DNA of 64,000 nt from Smallanthus sonchifolius (GCA_023525975.1 CM042023.1:13094501-13158500), one strand, 5' to 3'; shown: positions 12,119 through 25,289, counted from the stretch's first letter. Numbers and translations: made by a program. The notes: a model not told the origin generated them from the sequence alone.

Positions 12119-12600
12119 AATGGATCCCAAAAAAAGTCAACTTCTTTGGATGGAAAGCGGGTTTGGATAGAATCCCGTCAAAGGTAGCGCTAGCAAAAAG
12201 GAATGTGTTTGTGAACTCTATTATTTGCGACTTATGTTATGAAGCTCTCGAGACAAATGATCACTTGCTTATTCATTGTCATGGAGAATCAATTGTTTTG
12301 AAATATGTAAAAAGCTGGTGTAATTTAGACGTAGAACATGTAACACGGTGGAGGATAGGTTGAAATTCAAAGAAAGAAATCCAGGCAACAAGACGTTTTA
12401 AAAGATTGGAGCGGATAAAACCGTGGAAGGCAAGGAACGACAAAACCTTTAATAGCATTAAAATGAGGTAGTGTTTAGTCGTCAAGATGGCAAACAAGAT
12501 GGTTTACTTGATTCGATTATTTATGTCTTTTTGTGGTGTTCTAGTCGTATTCAGAAGTGTAAAATTAGTTGAACCGAGTGGTTAAAAAACCCTCTTATAT
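12119..12600 (+). pseudogene. LINE (L1-type) 3' fragment with zf-RVT domain
   Basis: From 12119 the frame reads WIPKKVNFFGWKAGLDRIPS, then a C-x2-C ... H-x4-(C/H) zinc-binding part (CDLCYEALETNDHLLIHCH), the usual C-terminal domain after a plant LINE reverse transcriptase. The frame is broken at 12361. Downstream pieces in shifted frames (KARNDKTFNSIKM; ISWTEWLKNPLIYL) match the usual LINE C-terminus. The 5' part is missing, as in most truncated LINE copies. Confidence 0.7.
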
Positions 12601-12687
12601 ACTTGTAATTGTTTGATTGTTTTTCCCCGGGTTTGTTAATTGATTCCGGGGTGGGTGGTTTATAAAAGTTTGACTTAAAAAAACATT

Positions 12688-12810
12688 AACAAGGGAACGG
12701 ATAAAATCGTGGAGGAGATCAAGGTGAGCTCGTTTATTTGGATTAAAAATAGAGCTAGATTCATCTCGTTGTCTTGGTATGATTGGTGTAATTTTAATGT
12801 AACTCTATAA
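12688..12810 (+). pseudogene. Second LINE C-terminal fragment
   Basis: This frame reads DKIVEEIKVSSFIWIKNRAR then SWYDWCNFN and a stop, the typical last segment of a plant L1-like ORF2. It lies just after the first fragment, in the same direction. The two are either separate copies or one copy split by insertion of the other. Confidence 0.55.
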
Positions 12811-12840
12811 GGTTGTACTTGTTTTCTTATCTTATTCTTA

Positions 12841-14160
12841 GGGTGTTGGGGGCACAACCCTCACTAAAAAACTACCCTAACAAAAATACCTAATGAGGAT
12901 GTGACACCTCATTTTTAACCAAATACAACCCTAATACCCTAAAGTGTTGGGGACACAACCCTAATACCCTAAAGAATTTATTTTTTCTTTTAAACTAGTT
13001 CTTTATTAAAACTAAAACAAATAAAGTTAATAAAAAAAACTTCATTAATTAAAAAAAAAGTACATAAACAATAAATAAAAAAAAATACAAAATATAAAAA
13101 AAGTACATAAAAATAAATCTAGAAATCATAAGGCCACCCGTATCGACTATCTATTTTACGTTTTCATTTAAAAACTATTTCCAACATTGGTCCGGTCACA
13201 TGGTTGTGAGGATCGGTAAACATCTTTAAATCCCGGTCCATACGAGTACCAACCTTTGATTTTTTTGAATCCATGGATAAAAAGAAAGTATTTTTTGGGT
13301 AGAAATATAGTAGAAGGATTGGAGATTTTTTTCACTACCCGCACGGCTACCCACATGGTTGGCGGCGGTGTAGCCGTGGAACCCGAATACCCGAATGGCC
13401 TACCCAAGGAACGCCCCAATACTCTTAGCATCTTGCTTTGGTGGGTTTTTCTAATATATATTGCATTTGCCGTTCAAAAAAGTTTTTTTTTGTTGTTAAC
13501 CATATATGTCTGAATTTATAATAACTGATAAAAGTATAATTTTTATTAATTTTTCATTTATTAAAAAAATTGCAAAATAGAAAGCGTGATATTTGATGTC
13601 TTTGAGACTTTGCATAGCGTTTTAGTAAAGCAAAACTTTAGCCAAGCACACATTGTAAGGCAACCCTCCTACTACATGTATGATAAGAAAAAAAATGGTT
13701 TGATTCGATTAAATTAATTAAAGTTATGTTCTCTACTAATTTTAATAAGATTTAGTTCTTCTAACCAAATTGAGGTAAGGATATCAATGAATCGACAAAA
13801 TGGAATCGTTTGTTTAAGAAAAATCTCATGATTAACAACATTAAAATGTGAAAAAATGAGATGTATCTTAATTTGTCCTTTCAATTATAAAATAATTCAC
13901 ATATTTTTTTTCTTTTTTATTTGTTCTTTTAATTTTGTTGTTAGAATGAAAATTACAAGTTTTTTTGAAAAAAAAAGTATGTCATATATTTGATATTATA
14001 TATCTCACAATTTGCGATCTCGATCATACTATGTAATTTACTATTCATAAGAATCGTCCAATCACATGCTGTCACGTTGCAGTAAACGTTTATTTTTTTT
14101 TAACTAACTTCCATGTTTTAGATTGATTTTAAATTAGGTTGGAAGGGAAGTTGGTAACAA
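12841..14160. other. Intergenic DNA with MITE-like pieces
   Basis: The motif 'tgttggggacacaaccctaataccctaaag' type sequence is repeated near 12841 and 12945, suggesting a degenerate inverted or duplicated MITE. The region 13168-13480 ends in 'ttgccgttcaaaaaag', like the SINE tails elsewhere. No credible gene is present. Confidence 0.4.
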
Positions 14161-14240
14161 GACCTAGCCCAATAGTTGGTGCGCCCTTTATTAACCAAGG
14201 GTTCAGGGTTCAAATCCCGGCTACCTCCAAACGTTTTTCT
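14161..14240 (+). mobile_element. tRNA-derived SINE head
   Basis: An A-box-like 'tagcccaatagttgg' and a near-perfect B-box 'GGTTCAAATCC' are spaced as in a tRNA promoter, followed by 'cggctacctcc' and long T-rich sequence. The folded stems of a working tRNA are absent. It is best read as a SINE head. Confidence 0.5.
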
Positions 14241-15544
14241 GGCGTTTCTTTTGTTTTCTTTTTTACTTTATTTTTTTTATTTTTAGCCTAACTTTTTTCT
14301 TTTTTTTAATTTACTCTATGCTTTCGTCCCGCCGTAAAGCGCGGTTTAAACGCTTTTGCCTCACCTCAAAGCATGTGTTAAGCCGCAGTGTTTATCATTG
14401 TCAACGTTTGGACGTTAACTTTTTTTTAACGGTTTAGCTTTTTTATATAAGGGTTTGAATCGCTAAGTTTTGAAGACGTTAATTTTATTTTACGATTTAT
14501 AGCGCGCCACAACATGAGCGAGTTTAATATCTAGTTATTTATTATCACAAATCAAAAACCAAAACCAGAAATGAGGTTTGGAATTTTGCAATTTATATAC
14601 TAAAACATTAATGAATAATGATGGTTCTTAGTTTAAACGATCTACTAACATTTCTATGGTTGAGGATCAACTAAGATTAGGGCTAGCAATTTCTGACATG
14701 AACCTGTTAATACGATATGACACGGAGTTAAACAGGTTTAATTTTAAGCTTAATAGGTTTCGTTTATAAACATGTTCGCGTTCGTGTTCGTGTTTGAAGA
14801 AAATTACACGATTAGTCGTGTTCATGTTTGGTATCTGTTTATTCTTCACCACTTAACTAGCTTAGTTTCAAATTAACATTTTAATCACATGGTTTTAGAA
14901 CTTTAAAGTAGTAACAAAAGTAGATGGAATGAACACAAAAAGTATAATTTAAAATAATGTGATAAAAGTGATGGAATGAAACCTGCAAATGGTATCGCCG
15001 ATCTTGCCAAAGTATCGGTGGAAACATGGAAATATCTATATTATTCTTTGATCTATCGGTTATTAAATATAGCATCGATTTCGCTTGTTACAACTACAAC
15101 AATTAAGAGACGTTTTTATTTGACCCGACCCATTTTAACCCAATCTATATTTTGCTCCCTTAACGAAAAATTCTCGATTCGTCACTAGCCATGCCTTATA
15201 GCCATAGATGTCTAGTGACATCTCTATAAACTAACTTATTTGTATATGTTCCTATCGTCTAGAACAATGTTGTGCTAAACAAAATTAATTACGAGTGATC
15301 ATCATTAAACAAGGTTCTGAATACCGATATACAGTTTAGATTTTTTGAGCATGTCATCAAAGCTTCCATTTTACGCTTGATCTAAACTTTTTATTATTAT
15401 TTGAGTATTTCTTTATGATAAGTATTAACCCAATTAGATCAACTTGTTTATAAGCTCAAGCTACAAAAATTCGTCAAAACCCTACATTTTTAAAGTTTAA
15501 ACTGAAGCTAGTACAACTTATTATTCGACACAAACTTAGATCAT
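14241..15544. other. Intergenic DNA, no gene seen
   Basis: AT-rich sequence. 'tagggctagcaatttctgac' near 14678 resembles one end of hAT-type elements, but a matching second end was not found. A CTAG with a weak upstream stem near 14530 could be a decayed Helitron end. Confidence 0.35.
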
Positions 15545-15900
15545 AATAACGTATGTATAAAATAGAGAAACTCCTAGCAGTGTCCAAAAAAATCGGCAAG
15601 TAAGGTCAGTACAGGTTCAGATCAAAATGGATTTTGATGAAAATAGATTCGAGTTGAAACAAATCGGTTTAAGAAAAAAAAGTACCAAAACAAGTCACAT
15701 GTTGTATTTGTTTTTAAGACCAATAACGTATGTATAAAATAGAGCAACTCCTAGCAGTGTCCAAAAAAATGGGCAAGTCAGGTCAGTACAGGTTCAGATC
15801 AAAATGGATTTTGATGAAAATAAATTCGAGTTGAAATAAATCGGTTTAAGAAAAAAAAAGGTACCAAAACAAGTCACATGTTGTATTTGTTTTTAAGACG
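15545..15900. repeat. Tandem duplication, 177-bp offset
   Basis: The segment 'aataacgtatgtataaaata ... tgtttttaagac' occurs at 15545-15721 and again at 15722-15898 with only a few substitutions. The second copy is followed by a GGT-rich patch (about 15930-16105) of imperfect GGTGGT/GATGGT triplets. Confidence 0.85.
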
Positions 15901-16105
15901 ACTGCTGGCGAGAGCAAGCAGAGACGATTACATCGATGGTGGTGTCAGTGGTAGTGCTAACGACAACGGTGTGGTGACGGTTGTGACCATAGTTTAGGTG
16001 GTGAGGATGACTTTGGTGGCAGCAACAATGGTAATGGTGGTGGTGTCGGTGATGATCAATAGATGGTAGTAGCAGATAGTGGAGATGGGTGGTGCTAGCA
16101 CATTT

Positions 16106-17173
16106 GGATATGTTCTAAATTAGCAAGTTTAATAAAAGTGATCCATTCTATAATTTAAGTTGACCCAAACAAACAACAATTACCTAAATCAAACAGTTTA
16201 TTAAAGAGTGAGTCATGATGCTAGGTGTACCCAAAAGCATACAATAGCACATATAGACGTTCCGATGTCCCATAGTACTTAACCCATAGTCCTCATGAGG
16301 GTAAAACAATTACGACATTTTAGACTTTCAAAATCGGGTAGCTAGCGCATGAATTGTTTTAATCGTCGAGACTTTCATTTTAAAACATACTTTTAATAGT
16401 CGTAATTTAGTATGTTTTAAAACATTTTTCTTTATATATTTGATATTTAAATCTTGGTATAATCTAGGTGATTATTGTGATTAATTAGATTAGAAAGGTT
16501 TGTGAAATTGATTATACAAGGGTATATATTCTAAGGAGCCATATAGAGGGGTGGGCAAAGCAAAGGAGATAACCACCATTGCAATGGAATATGTGAAAAG
16601 GGGAAGTGTGGTATCTTAGACTATCATTGCAGATCATCCATTCCATGGTCAAAAAAAACCACACAATATAAAGTTTAAATCTCAAATCAATGCTTTTATT
16701 TAAAAAATAAAAACTATATCATTTGATTCCACAGATATTTTTACAAGTTATTTATTGAAGTATCAAACATCTAAAACGTTTTTCAATGAACAATTTATGA
16801 ATCTAACCATCACATTTGTAATTAATTGTTTACTTATGATTTTTAATGTTGAGTGTTGTAGTTGGGTCGGACTGATATTACATCTACAAGCTTTTCTCGT
16901 ATTTACATCTATTATATAATCCCACGCTGAACTATCATAAGCGCACATGACCGTCTGATTTAGTGACATTGGTGATTATCTCTCACAAAAATGGTGTGGA
17001 TTGAAATCATTCAAGTGCATGTTTAAATGGAATTTTAGAAGTAAAAAAATTGATGTTAAAAAAAAAACTATCATAAGCTTTTTTGAAGTCAACCTTAAAC
17101 ATCATCCTTTTCTTTCTAAAAAAGTTTGCAACTTTGTTTGCAATCTTAACTCCATCTAATTATATATTTTTAA
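16106..17173. other. Intergenic DNA, no gene seen
   Basis: AT-rich non-coding sequence. No element ends, RNA genes or conserved frames were recognised. Confidence 0.4.
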
Positions 17174-17609
17174 CTAGTTTAGAACCCATGTGTTACACAT
17201 GGGGTGAAAAATATCAATATATAGAATTCTTAAATCTTTCTGTATATATTTTGCAGGTGTAAAAATGTATTACATATACTAAGGATACAAAACAAAATTC
17301 AAAATATGTAAAAATTAATATATAATTGGGTTTTGAAAATACGTTAATTATTATTTAATATAATTTGATTTTCATTTACCATTTGATTAAAATAAAAGTT
17401 ACATAATTAGATTTCAAAGTTTCTTATAATAATGGATAAATTAAAATAAATGTGTTTTATTAGTATAATTATTATATTTTCTTTAAAAATATATTATTAT
17501 TAAAAGATAAATGTGTATTTAATAAGAGAGAGAAGCGAAAAAAAATGATGTGAATGAATATGGAGGCGACACGTGACATTAAAAACATTTATTTATTATA
17601 TAGTATAGA
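17174..17609 (-). mobile_element. Non-autonomous Helitron, 436 bp
   Basis: Read on the minus strand it begins TCTATACTATATAATAAATA at 17609 and ends CTAG at 17174. A hairpin of 8-bp arms (17185-17192 and 17196-17203) lies 7 bases before the end. The flanks are A before TC and T after CTAG, the expected Helitron target AT. No Rep/helicase is encoded. It is a close relative of the copies at 36542-36969 and 47671-47991. Confidence 0.85.
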
Positions 17610-20600
17610 TATAGATTAAAATCCCTTTATTTTCTTATCTCTCTCTAATCACGATGGATCATCACCAATCAACCTTAACCTTGTTCCTCTCTTAGGCTTC
17701 CTCTCTTATCGTCAAGAACACACTCGTTTCTTTGTTATTGTCAGTGTGGACTTCTTACGTATGGGCTCCATGAATTAAAGGCTTCATCTTTGATAATTGA
17801 ATATGTTTTATAAAAGCTTCGATATCATCATCCTTGACTTGCAACTCGTCATCTACATCATCCCCTTCATCACCAGCTGCAAGTCGTCATCTACATCGAT
17901 GCTCTTCAATCAAGAAAAGCTTTGAGTTTCAAGTGATGAAGTCGGCCATGGTACCAAATCGCGAACCAAATCCGTTTTTGAAATCGATGTTCTTCAAGGA
18001 AGGAGGAAAGAGGCTTTTGATGGCGAATCATCATCTTCATCGTAGGTTGTTAATCGTCTTGAAGCACTTTGTACAACTCATTTATGTTTTTGCACTAATT
18101 CAATTGAAACAAATAAGTTACAACATAGCCCCTTAAACTTTAATTAAAGTTACCATTTATACCTCGACTTTTTGCTTTGTTTTTTTTTTCTTTTTTTTTT
18201 TGACAAACCAAGTTATGACACGTGACCCACTCACAATTGTTTGTTTTCCTCCTTTTGTTTTTCTCTTATAATTTTAAAAATATAATATTTTATAAAATTA
18301 TGAATGCATCTCGAGCTTATTTTTATCTACATTTCGATATAAATTTTATTTAAAACCTAGTCGTGCGTAATAATATACAAGTCACAGAAGCACAAACGTA
18401 CATGCTATCAAAGCTGTTTCGTTGTTTCGTTTTTTTACAGATTTCTTTTTGTTTTTACTCTTACAACTTTTAAAATATGATGTTTTATAAAATTACAAAG
18501 TCATTGCAACATGTTTATTTTTATCAATGTTTCGACGTGAATTTTTTCACGGTTTCGTTTTTATATAAAATTCCGAATATTATCAACGCTCCCGTCGCAA
18601 CGCGTGAGTTTATGTTACAATTATTTTTATATAAAGTTCTGAATATTATCTTAATGCCCGAATTACATCTATAAAGAAGAATGGAAATCTTAATAAAATA
18701 TTATATCGTTTTGAGAATATATATAACCGATATTGACTTCGAAAGTCAAAATATGTTCGTTTATCACAACTCACAAGGAAGGCAAAAGAATGGATTGTCG
18801 TTGTTGGGTGATGATCGGACGATCAAGATTCGATCACGTATATATATATATATATATATATCTTCACCTGTGGAGCCCACAACTGTGGGACCCACGAAGA
18901 TTTATAAATTAAAGATAAGACTATGAGAGGCACAACGAGCGGTGACGAGCCGCTGCCGATCCACCGGCTCAGACTATTACTGCTTTACGGAATCAAATCT
19001 TATTAACGTACTACTGGACACCCTAAGTTCGCCTTCGCCAAAACATGTTCAACTTTCAAAGCACAAAGTACACATGGTTGATGCACCATCGTTCTGGGTT
19101 TGGCAATTACTCATCTGGCAGAAGTAATTCTTTTCTTTATTTATTTGTCAATCTCGTGTCTCCACGTACGGCCATTCACACCATCGAAGTAGTAGGAGTC
19201 TTGGTCTCGGCCAATTTGTTAAAATATGTTTTTTTAGTATTTAAATAGTATTCCTTAAAAAAATAAGAAAAAATATAGATCTATTTGGTCAAATTTCGAT
19301 TTATGAGTATATAATTTTCTAACTTCTATATGAAAAATTAAAATATAATATGTTTTAATTTTTTGTTTTTAAATACTAATTGATTTTCCTTTTATAATTT
19401 TTGGTATATGATGTTTTATGAAATTCCGAATATACAGTTGTAATGTGCTTATTTTGATCTACATTTCGATATTAAGTTTATTCAAAACCGACCAACGTCA
19501 ACGCTTCCCGGTTCAACATGTACATGTTCCACAACTGACTAAGAAATACTTTCTAATAAATACACAATAACTTTTTACCAGCAACACATGTTGTTCCCGT
19601 TCGTCCAAGTTCTGATGAAGACCCCACAAGAAAGAAAAATCTCTTGCGACCTAAAGTTTAACGCTTATCTTTACAACAACGTAATTCTGTAACCCACGAC
19701 TTTATGTTTTGTGATCATATTTGATATTACTATAAACAATATTTTATGCTTTCTACATACACAGAATTTCCGCCGCCAAACGCTTGGGAATTCCACTAGC
19801 TTAACTTATATGACAAACAACATTTCATTCTAAAAAATGTCAACGGACATATTTAGAAACACGGTAGTAAGTGTCCGTTGAAAACAAGACAGGTTGACAG
19901 GAACATCTATACTATAAACTGACGCTACCACGAGTTTAATTAGAGGCTAACGGATCAGACATAATGAGCCGATTGGTTTTGTGAGGATTAGACAAAACCA
20001 ATGAAAACTTCTTGATTTTTGTCTCATCCCTTTGCTAGCCAACTCAAGACTATAAATATAAGAAATCAATGTTGATGTGATAAATATCACAAATCAATGC
20101 ACATGCTCAAAAGTTCACCCGTTTTATATATTTTAAATAAAACAAAAACAATGAAGATTAAACATGAAAAAAGGTTTAATCAATTTAATAATAAAATTAG
20201 TTGGTTTAATTCTAACTAATTTTGTATTTTTAATAACCATCGATAGCGAATAGTCACGTAATGTGAAATACACTCTTTATTTTGATTATATAAAAGTACG
20301 AAAATATGATACAAATATTAAATATAATTATCTATGTGTTTGTATTCGACGTGCTCAAATTGTTACCAAAATGTCCAAATGATCAAACAAACAAATCAAA
20401 TAATAAAAAACTATCGGACATAATATACATGGTCGATGAACGGTCCAACCATGAATTGATTATAGACCGTGAATCAAATTTCATGAACGGACAACAGAGA
20501 TCCATGGCCGACGGCTCCACATACGAAATAACTGTATTAAGTTTAGGCAAGGTTAAATTTTGATTTTTCAAGTCAACAAATGTCTACGTATCATTGGTAT

Positions 20601-21360
20601 ACAAGATACATCAATAGAAAAATAAGTAATATATGTTTAAATTGAATCTGAGATCATTTTATAAACATTTAAACACAACTTTTATAAACTAAGCAAAAGT
20701 TCTATAAATCAATTCAAAATTTTGTTAGCGTTAATTCAATGAGAAAATGGCTTTAAAATGCAAAGTTAAAAACAATTACTAAAACAAAATTTATAAAATC
20801 AAAAGAGTTTTATAAAAATACAATATTTATAAAAAAACCAAATACATTCACATTTTTATATAACTTATTAGAGTTTATAAAAGATAATATTTTTTTATAA
20901 AGTGGAAGTATAAAACAAAAATTAATGGAATATAATCTTCTATAAAAAGTCTTCCAAAACATATACATTTTTAATACAAACCTCAATCATTTAGGAATTG
21001 ACACAAATTTTGATTTTAAAAATGTCTATAAAGTTTGAAAAACTTCAAAGGAAATGGTCAGTTTCAGTGTTCTTTTAAGATGTAAAGTTTCGATCAAATA
21101 GTTTGATGCAATGCTTAAAATACTAAAAATGATCGAAATTTTTCACTATATTTAGGAAAACATTCATCTCAAAACCAAATCACCTTCTTACACACCAAAA
21201 CTCAAAACTGCTAACACACTGAAACTCAAAACTGACAAGTAATCTTAACGTGATATGTAACTATTTAAACACTTTTAATATTAGAATAAAGAGATCAAAT
21301 ATTAGCAATGCGACAAAGTGTTTGAATGTTGTTATTGTAATATTATTTTTAACTGGTTAA
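17610..21360. other. Intergenic DNA with scattered fragments of one repeat family
   Basis: The motif 'tataaaatt(c/a)cgaatat' followed by 'catttcgatataaattttattcaaa' recurs near 18290, 18480, 18610 and 19410, and again near 29200 and 37640 (reverse). GC-rich clusters follow (cgctcccgtcgcaacgcg near 18590), like decayed Helitron 3' ends. A TA run lies at 18839-18861. The frame at 17834-18136 looks fortuitous. No supported gene. Confidence 0.45.
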
Positions 21361-21394
21361 AGTGTATGTAAGATGTAATCCTACCAATATTAGA

Positions 21395-21560
21395 GAGAAT
21401 GTTCCAGGTTTAGCCAGAGGGTTTTCTCAGTCGTAGGTTTCCTCCTGAGTGGTGTGGGGCCGGGTCACCACACTTCTGTTCTTCTGGCGGAAAGGTGATC
21501 CGTTTGTCAGGGTGATCCCGGGTGTCCGAACCTTTGCTGTTCAAAAAAATAAAATAAAAT
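21395..21560 (+). mobile_element. Variant SINE fragment
   Basis: 'gttccaggtttagccagagg', 'gttttctca', 'ggtttcctcctgag' and the tail 'ttgctgttcaaaaaaat' match the body and 3' end of the SINEs at 11795 and 32764, with an extra GC-rich segment. The head is missing or too diverged to recognise. Confidence 0.6.
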
Positions 21561-21839
21561 AAAATTGGTCCAGATACTTATATTTCTATTATCTCGATTA
21601 TGTTAAAATTTTCTCGTCTTTATGTTGATTCAACATTAACCTATTTCTATTAACTACGAAAGTGTTTAAATTAACACCAAGATAATCTATAGATATTATC
21701 ATCTAACTTAAAAACAAGTGTAGCTGGTAAATGCCGTCACTTTATTCCCTTCAGGTTTTAAAGTTTCAAGTTTACCTCCTGTAATATATATAATCTGATT
21801 TTTTCCTTAATAATTTTTGTTTGTTTGTTTAATTTTTTT

Positions 21840-22241
21840 TTCTTGACGTCCCGGTATAATTTTGTTAAAAAAAGAGTCATTCAAAATAGAGTATATTTTA
21901 GGTGTCGTGGGTTATATCGACTGACGATGACGTGCTGGTACCGTGAAGAACGAGACTGACACCGACTGTAAAACATCGGTACCGTTATATAACTGTCTTT
22001 TATCTATGTTTCGATCTCCACAACCGAGTCGCCGTACCTTCATACGTTTCTTTTATGTATTTAACCAAGTTTTTTTTTGTGATTAGCCACGTTAATGTCA
22101 CCGGCTCAACTGTTTAAGGTCCGCCCGCGTGGGACAAAATTTATTTAACCACGTTTCGTTTTTTGCTTAGCCACGTTAATGTCACCGCCTTAATTGTTTA
22201 AGATTCGGCTCCCGCCACGGAGCGCGGGGAAACATTTCTAG
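21840..22241 (+). mobile_element. Helitron-like 3' end of the GGTACCG repeat family
   Basis: The sequence ends CTAG at 22238-22241, preceded by a GC-rich hairpin (cccgccacggagcgcggg) and followed by T. Upstream, 'ttagccacgttaatgtcaccg' occurs twice (near 22084 and 22168), each before a GC-rich putative terminus, suggesting a duplicated end. The inner part (ggtaccgtga, acatcggtaccg) is shared with 28680-29300 and 53504-54080. The 5' end was not found. Confidence 0.55.
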
Positions 22242-23621
22242 TTTATATAAAAAATAAGATAATTAATTCCTTTGCTTTTGATGGATATAAAAATATAAGA
22301 TTTTGTGTTTTTTGGTGTGAGACGTGGCCTATAAGCTCCGCTCCAACCATCCACCTTGGTTGTATTCTGTATATGGTCTTACGCTTAGGCTAGGTACCTC
22401 CGTGAGTCGGAATTTAATATTCAATTAAATAAAGTCTTATCACTCTTGGGTCTCGCTTAACTTCTTTTACGATTTAAAACGAAGTTTCAAATTGACGCAT
22501 TTTTTTTTAGAAATTCTAGATTATTCGTATATTTGTGATGACCAGGATTCTCTGATAATTGTGAGAGTTCACATTGAATTATTTCAAGTGTACACGAATA
22601 TTCAATCGAATAAGGATAAGAGATTACAAGAACGAAAAATGTGAAAGACTATTAAGAATTTCGTGTTTTTAAAACCGACCAAATTGGCTTGTATTTATGG
22701 AGTAAACAAATGCAATGAAACATCATGACGGTTATGGGTTGAATTCTTAACTACTATTTCATTCTACTCCGGATGAACAATCTACTAAAGAGGAGTATAC
22801 TAATCAGGATGACCAATTTTTAGTTGTTTTCACTTCCAAAATCATTTTCCAATGTATAACACAACATGAAAAATAGCTGACCTGGCAGCTTAACCCCAGC
22901 CTGAGGGGCTACTCCTAGACACCCTTTGTTCAGTGGGCTCCCCCTTGATACAACAATGTATCTTTAGCACAAGAAATAATAAGATTATCTCAAACAAACG
23001 TGTACTTCACACTCGTCAACTTGTTTGATGTTTTAGTTTCATTATGACTTCTTATTTGGTCATGAATTAAATCCAATTACACAAAATATGTAGATAACAC
23101 TAAAATCATCAATATTTTTTCATAAAAATAAAATACTTTTTATTTTTATTCAAAATTTTTTTGTTTACGATCATAATACGTGGGGTATATGATGACACTC
23201 ATATTTTGTATATGATTTCAAGAAGGAACACAATCACATGTATTAGCGTTGAAGTGAGTTTTAGTGAAAAGAAGAATTTTCCAAATATATTAATTTTTAC
23301 TATTTTTTATTAAATTCTAAAAATTAAACGAAGTTAAACTCTATAAATTAATTTTAATTGTCCTTTGATTTAAGGTCTAAGTTTCAACTTATTTTTTATG
23401 GTCGAGCCATCTTCGTGGCTCCATGTAGCATGTAATAATAACACATAAGATCAAATAGCTTGACAATTGAATTTTGTTGGAATTTTATAATTTGCTTTTT
23501 ATTTAATCATACATGATTATTCACGCATCATAAAATAATTGATATTTTATTTAAAATTTTAATTTCATTATTAATAAAGATACGATAGTAGAATTTTTAA
23601 TTAGGAAATAGCAATATCTTT
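22242..23621. other. Intergenic DNA upstream of the repeat-protein gene
   Basis: AT-rich sequence with no conserved frame. It presumably contains distal promoter sequence of the gene at 25515. Confidence 0.4.
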
Positions 23622-23638
23622 ATATATATATATATATT
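23622..23638 (+). promoter_or_regulatory. Putative TATA region of the Cys/His repeat gene
   Basis: A TATATATA run lies just before a gene-like leader exon that ends at a good donor (GAG|gtaaat at 23853). Transcription would begin near 23660-23670. This is inferred from spacing only. Confidence 0.4.
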
Positions 23639-25194
23639 GAGGACTTGAGGGTGTAGAACATGAAAACAAGCTCTTTAACCTACGCCCTATCTTTTTATCG
23701 TGCGCCATCTTTTTTGGCCCTCATCAATAAATTTCCACACTCACAATCGGTGTTATATATACGACGTACAAATCTTATTTCGTCCTCTATCCGTCGCCTC
23801 AAAAGCCCTAAATCTCTCTATCTCATCCCTACACAAATCAACCAGATTTCGAGGTAAATTATGAGTTTTCGTGTTTGTTTTTCTTTATTTCTGATTTGTC
23901 TTATCTATTGGTTTTTATTTTATTAATCATGTTGATTTGGCTCGAAGGCCGTCGATTCGTTTGTTTTGTATGATATGATTCTATTATCATGATTTGACTT
24001 TCGAGGTCGGATTGATTTTGAACGTGTAGGATTGAAATTTTAGGTTTCTGGTGGTTTACTTTGTTGAATTTGAGTTTTATGTATTTTAATTCGCTTATTT
24101 GTTCTTTTGTCATGATAACGATGATAGATTGATTGCTGATTCATCTTCTGATCGGAGCAGAACGGAAAGGAATTTATTGGTAAATTGTTACTTTGAGATT
24201 ACTTCTGTGGCCTATTAACTAATGTGTCTTATTGTGTGTGTGTTGTTTAGAATTTATATATATTTAATTGTTCTTTCTGGAGATGAAGATGAGGTAGCGA
24301 AAATCGGTCTTTTTCGCTGCTTGAATTATCTCCTAATAATTGATGATGTTAATCTGTGTTTTTATGTCCTGTTTGCTAGAAATTTTTTATTTTAATGAAC
24401 TTGATGCTTCTCTTATCAGATCCAGACTGTTGATGTGTTGAATTCCTTTATGTGTATGTATAGAGCTTGTATCAGAAAGTATATGTTGTTTGTATTGATC
24501 TTGCTGGTTTAGGTTTGAGTAGGCAGGCTGATCTTATGCACATAATATTTCTCTTTCAATTTTTTAGGTACTACTGTATTCACGGATTTTGATTTATTTA
24601 TAAAACAAATACATTATAATCCTTTCATCTTTCAAAATGAAATCTGATTGGATATAGATGATTGTCTGATATGTATAGAAACATATTTATAACCATGGAG
24701 CCTTCTGGGAACCTTACAGCCACATCTAGGACAATTTATCTAATAAAATCAAGAGAATAGTGGTTAAGCCTAATTTTTTCCCCAACATTTCCAACTAGTC
24801 TCAGTCTAAATTACCTATGTCAATATAACAACTTTGGTCCTCTGCTGCTGTTTTCTGATCCAAGCTGAATAAATTGCAGAGAATAGCTAAAACTTTTTGG
24901 CCTCTGTTGTGGAGAGCTGTGAGCAATTATGGTTAATGTTTATTGTATGCATCAACCAATAATTTTTTTTAATAAACATTACCATGTATCCGAAAATATT
25001 TGTCTGTAAAGAACCGTTGTATGTTATTGTCATCTTAATTTGTAGGATTATATAACTGGCAAGATAAACTTGAGTATTCTCTTAGAAATTTTGGGTTTCT
25101 ATTTTCAATCACTTGTAGATATACAAAAGCTTTATAATGTGTATATCGTTAGTTTCTCGGTTTACTAAAGTTCATGTGACTAATGTGAAACAGG

Positions 25195-25254
25195 ATGAAC
25201 AATTCAAGAGGCTGCACTAGAGCATTCTTGCAGGACTTTTACGTGGTGCTATAG
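25195..25254 (+). CDS. Upstream ORF 1 (19 codons)
   Basis: It starts two bases after the predicted acceptor and reads MNNSRGCTRAFLQDFYVVL then TAG. It is in a different frame from the main ORF and ends 260 bases before it. It may reduce translation of the main protein if the leader is spliced as predicted. Whether its peptide is conserved is unknown. Confidence 0.3.
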   Translation: MNNSRGCTRAFLQDFYVVL

Positions 25255-25289
25255 CTGATTAATATAGCTTCAGATTAAAATATAAGCAA

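Noticed and set aside
17834..18136. A 100-codon Ser/His-rich open frame
   Set aside because: It begins in a short internal direct repeat (TGCAACTCGTCATCTACATC type), shows no recognisable domain, and lies among transposon fragments.
18942..19127. A possible captured gene fragment (frame with SDYYCFTESNLINVLLDTLS)
   Set aside because: It ends at a position that could be a splice site, but I recognise no family and find no partner exon. Left out for lack of support.
19840..19881. A perfect 10-bp inverted repeat (TCAACGGACA / TGTCCGTTGA)
   Set aside because: The arms are short and the spacing of 22 bases in AT-rich DNA has no other supporting signal. Too weak to call an element or terminator.
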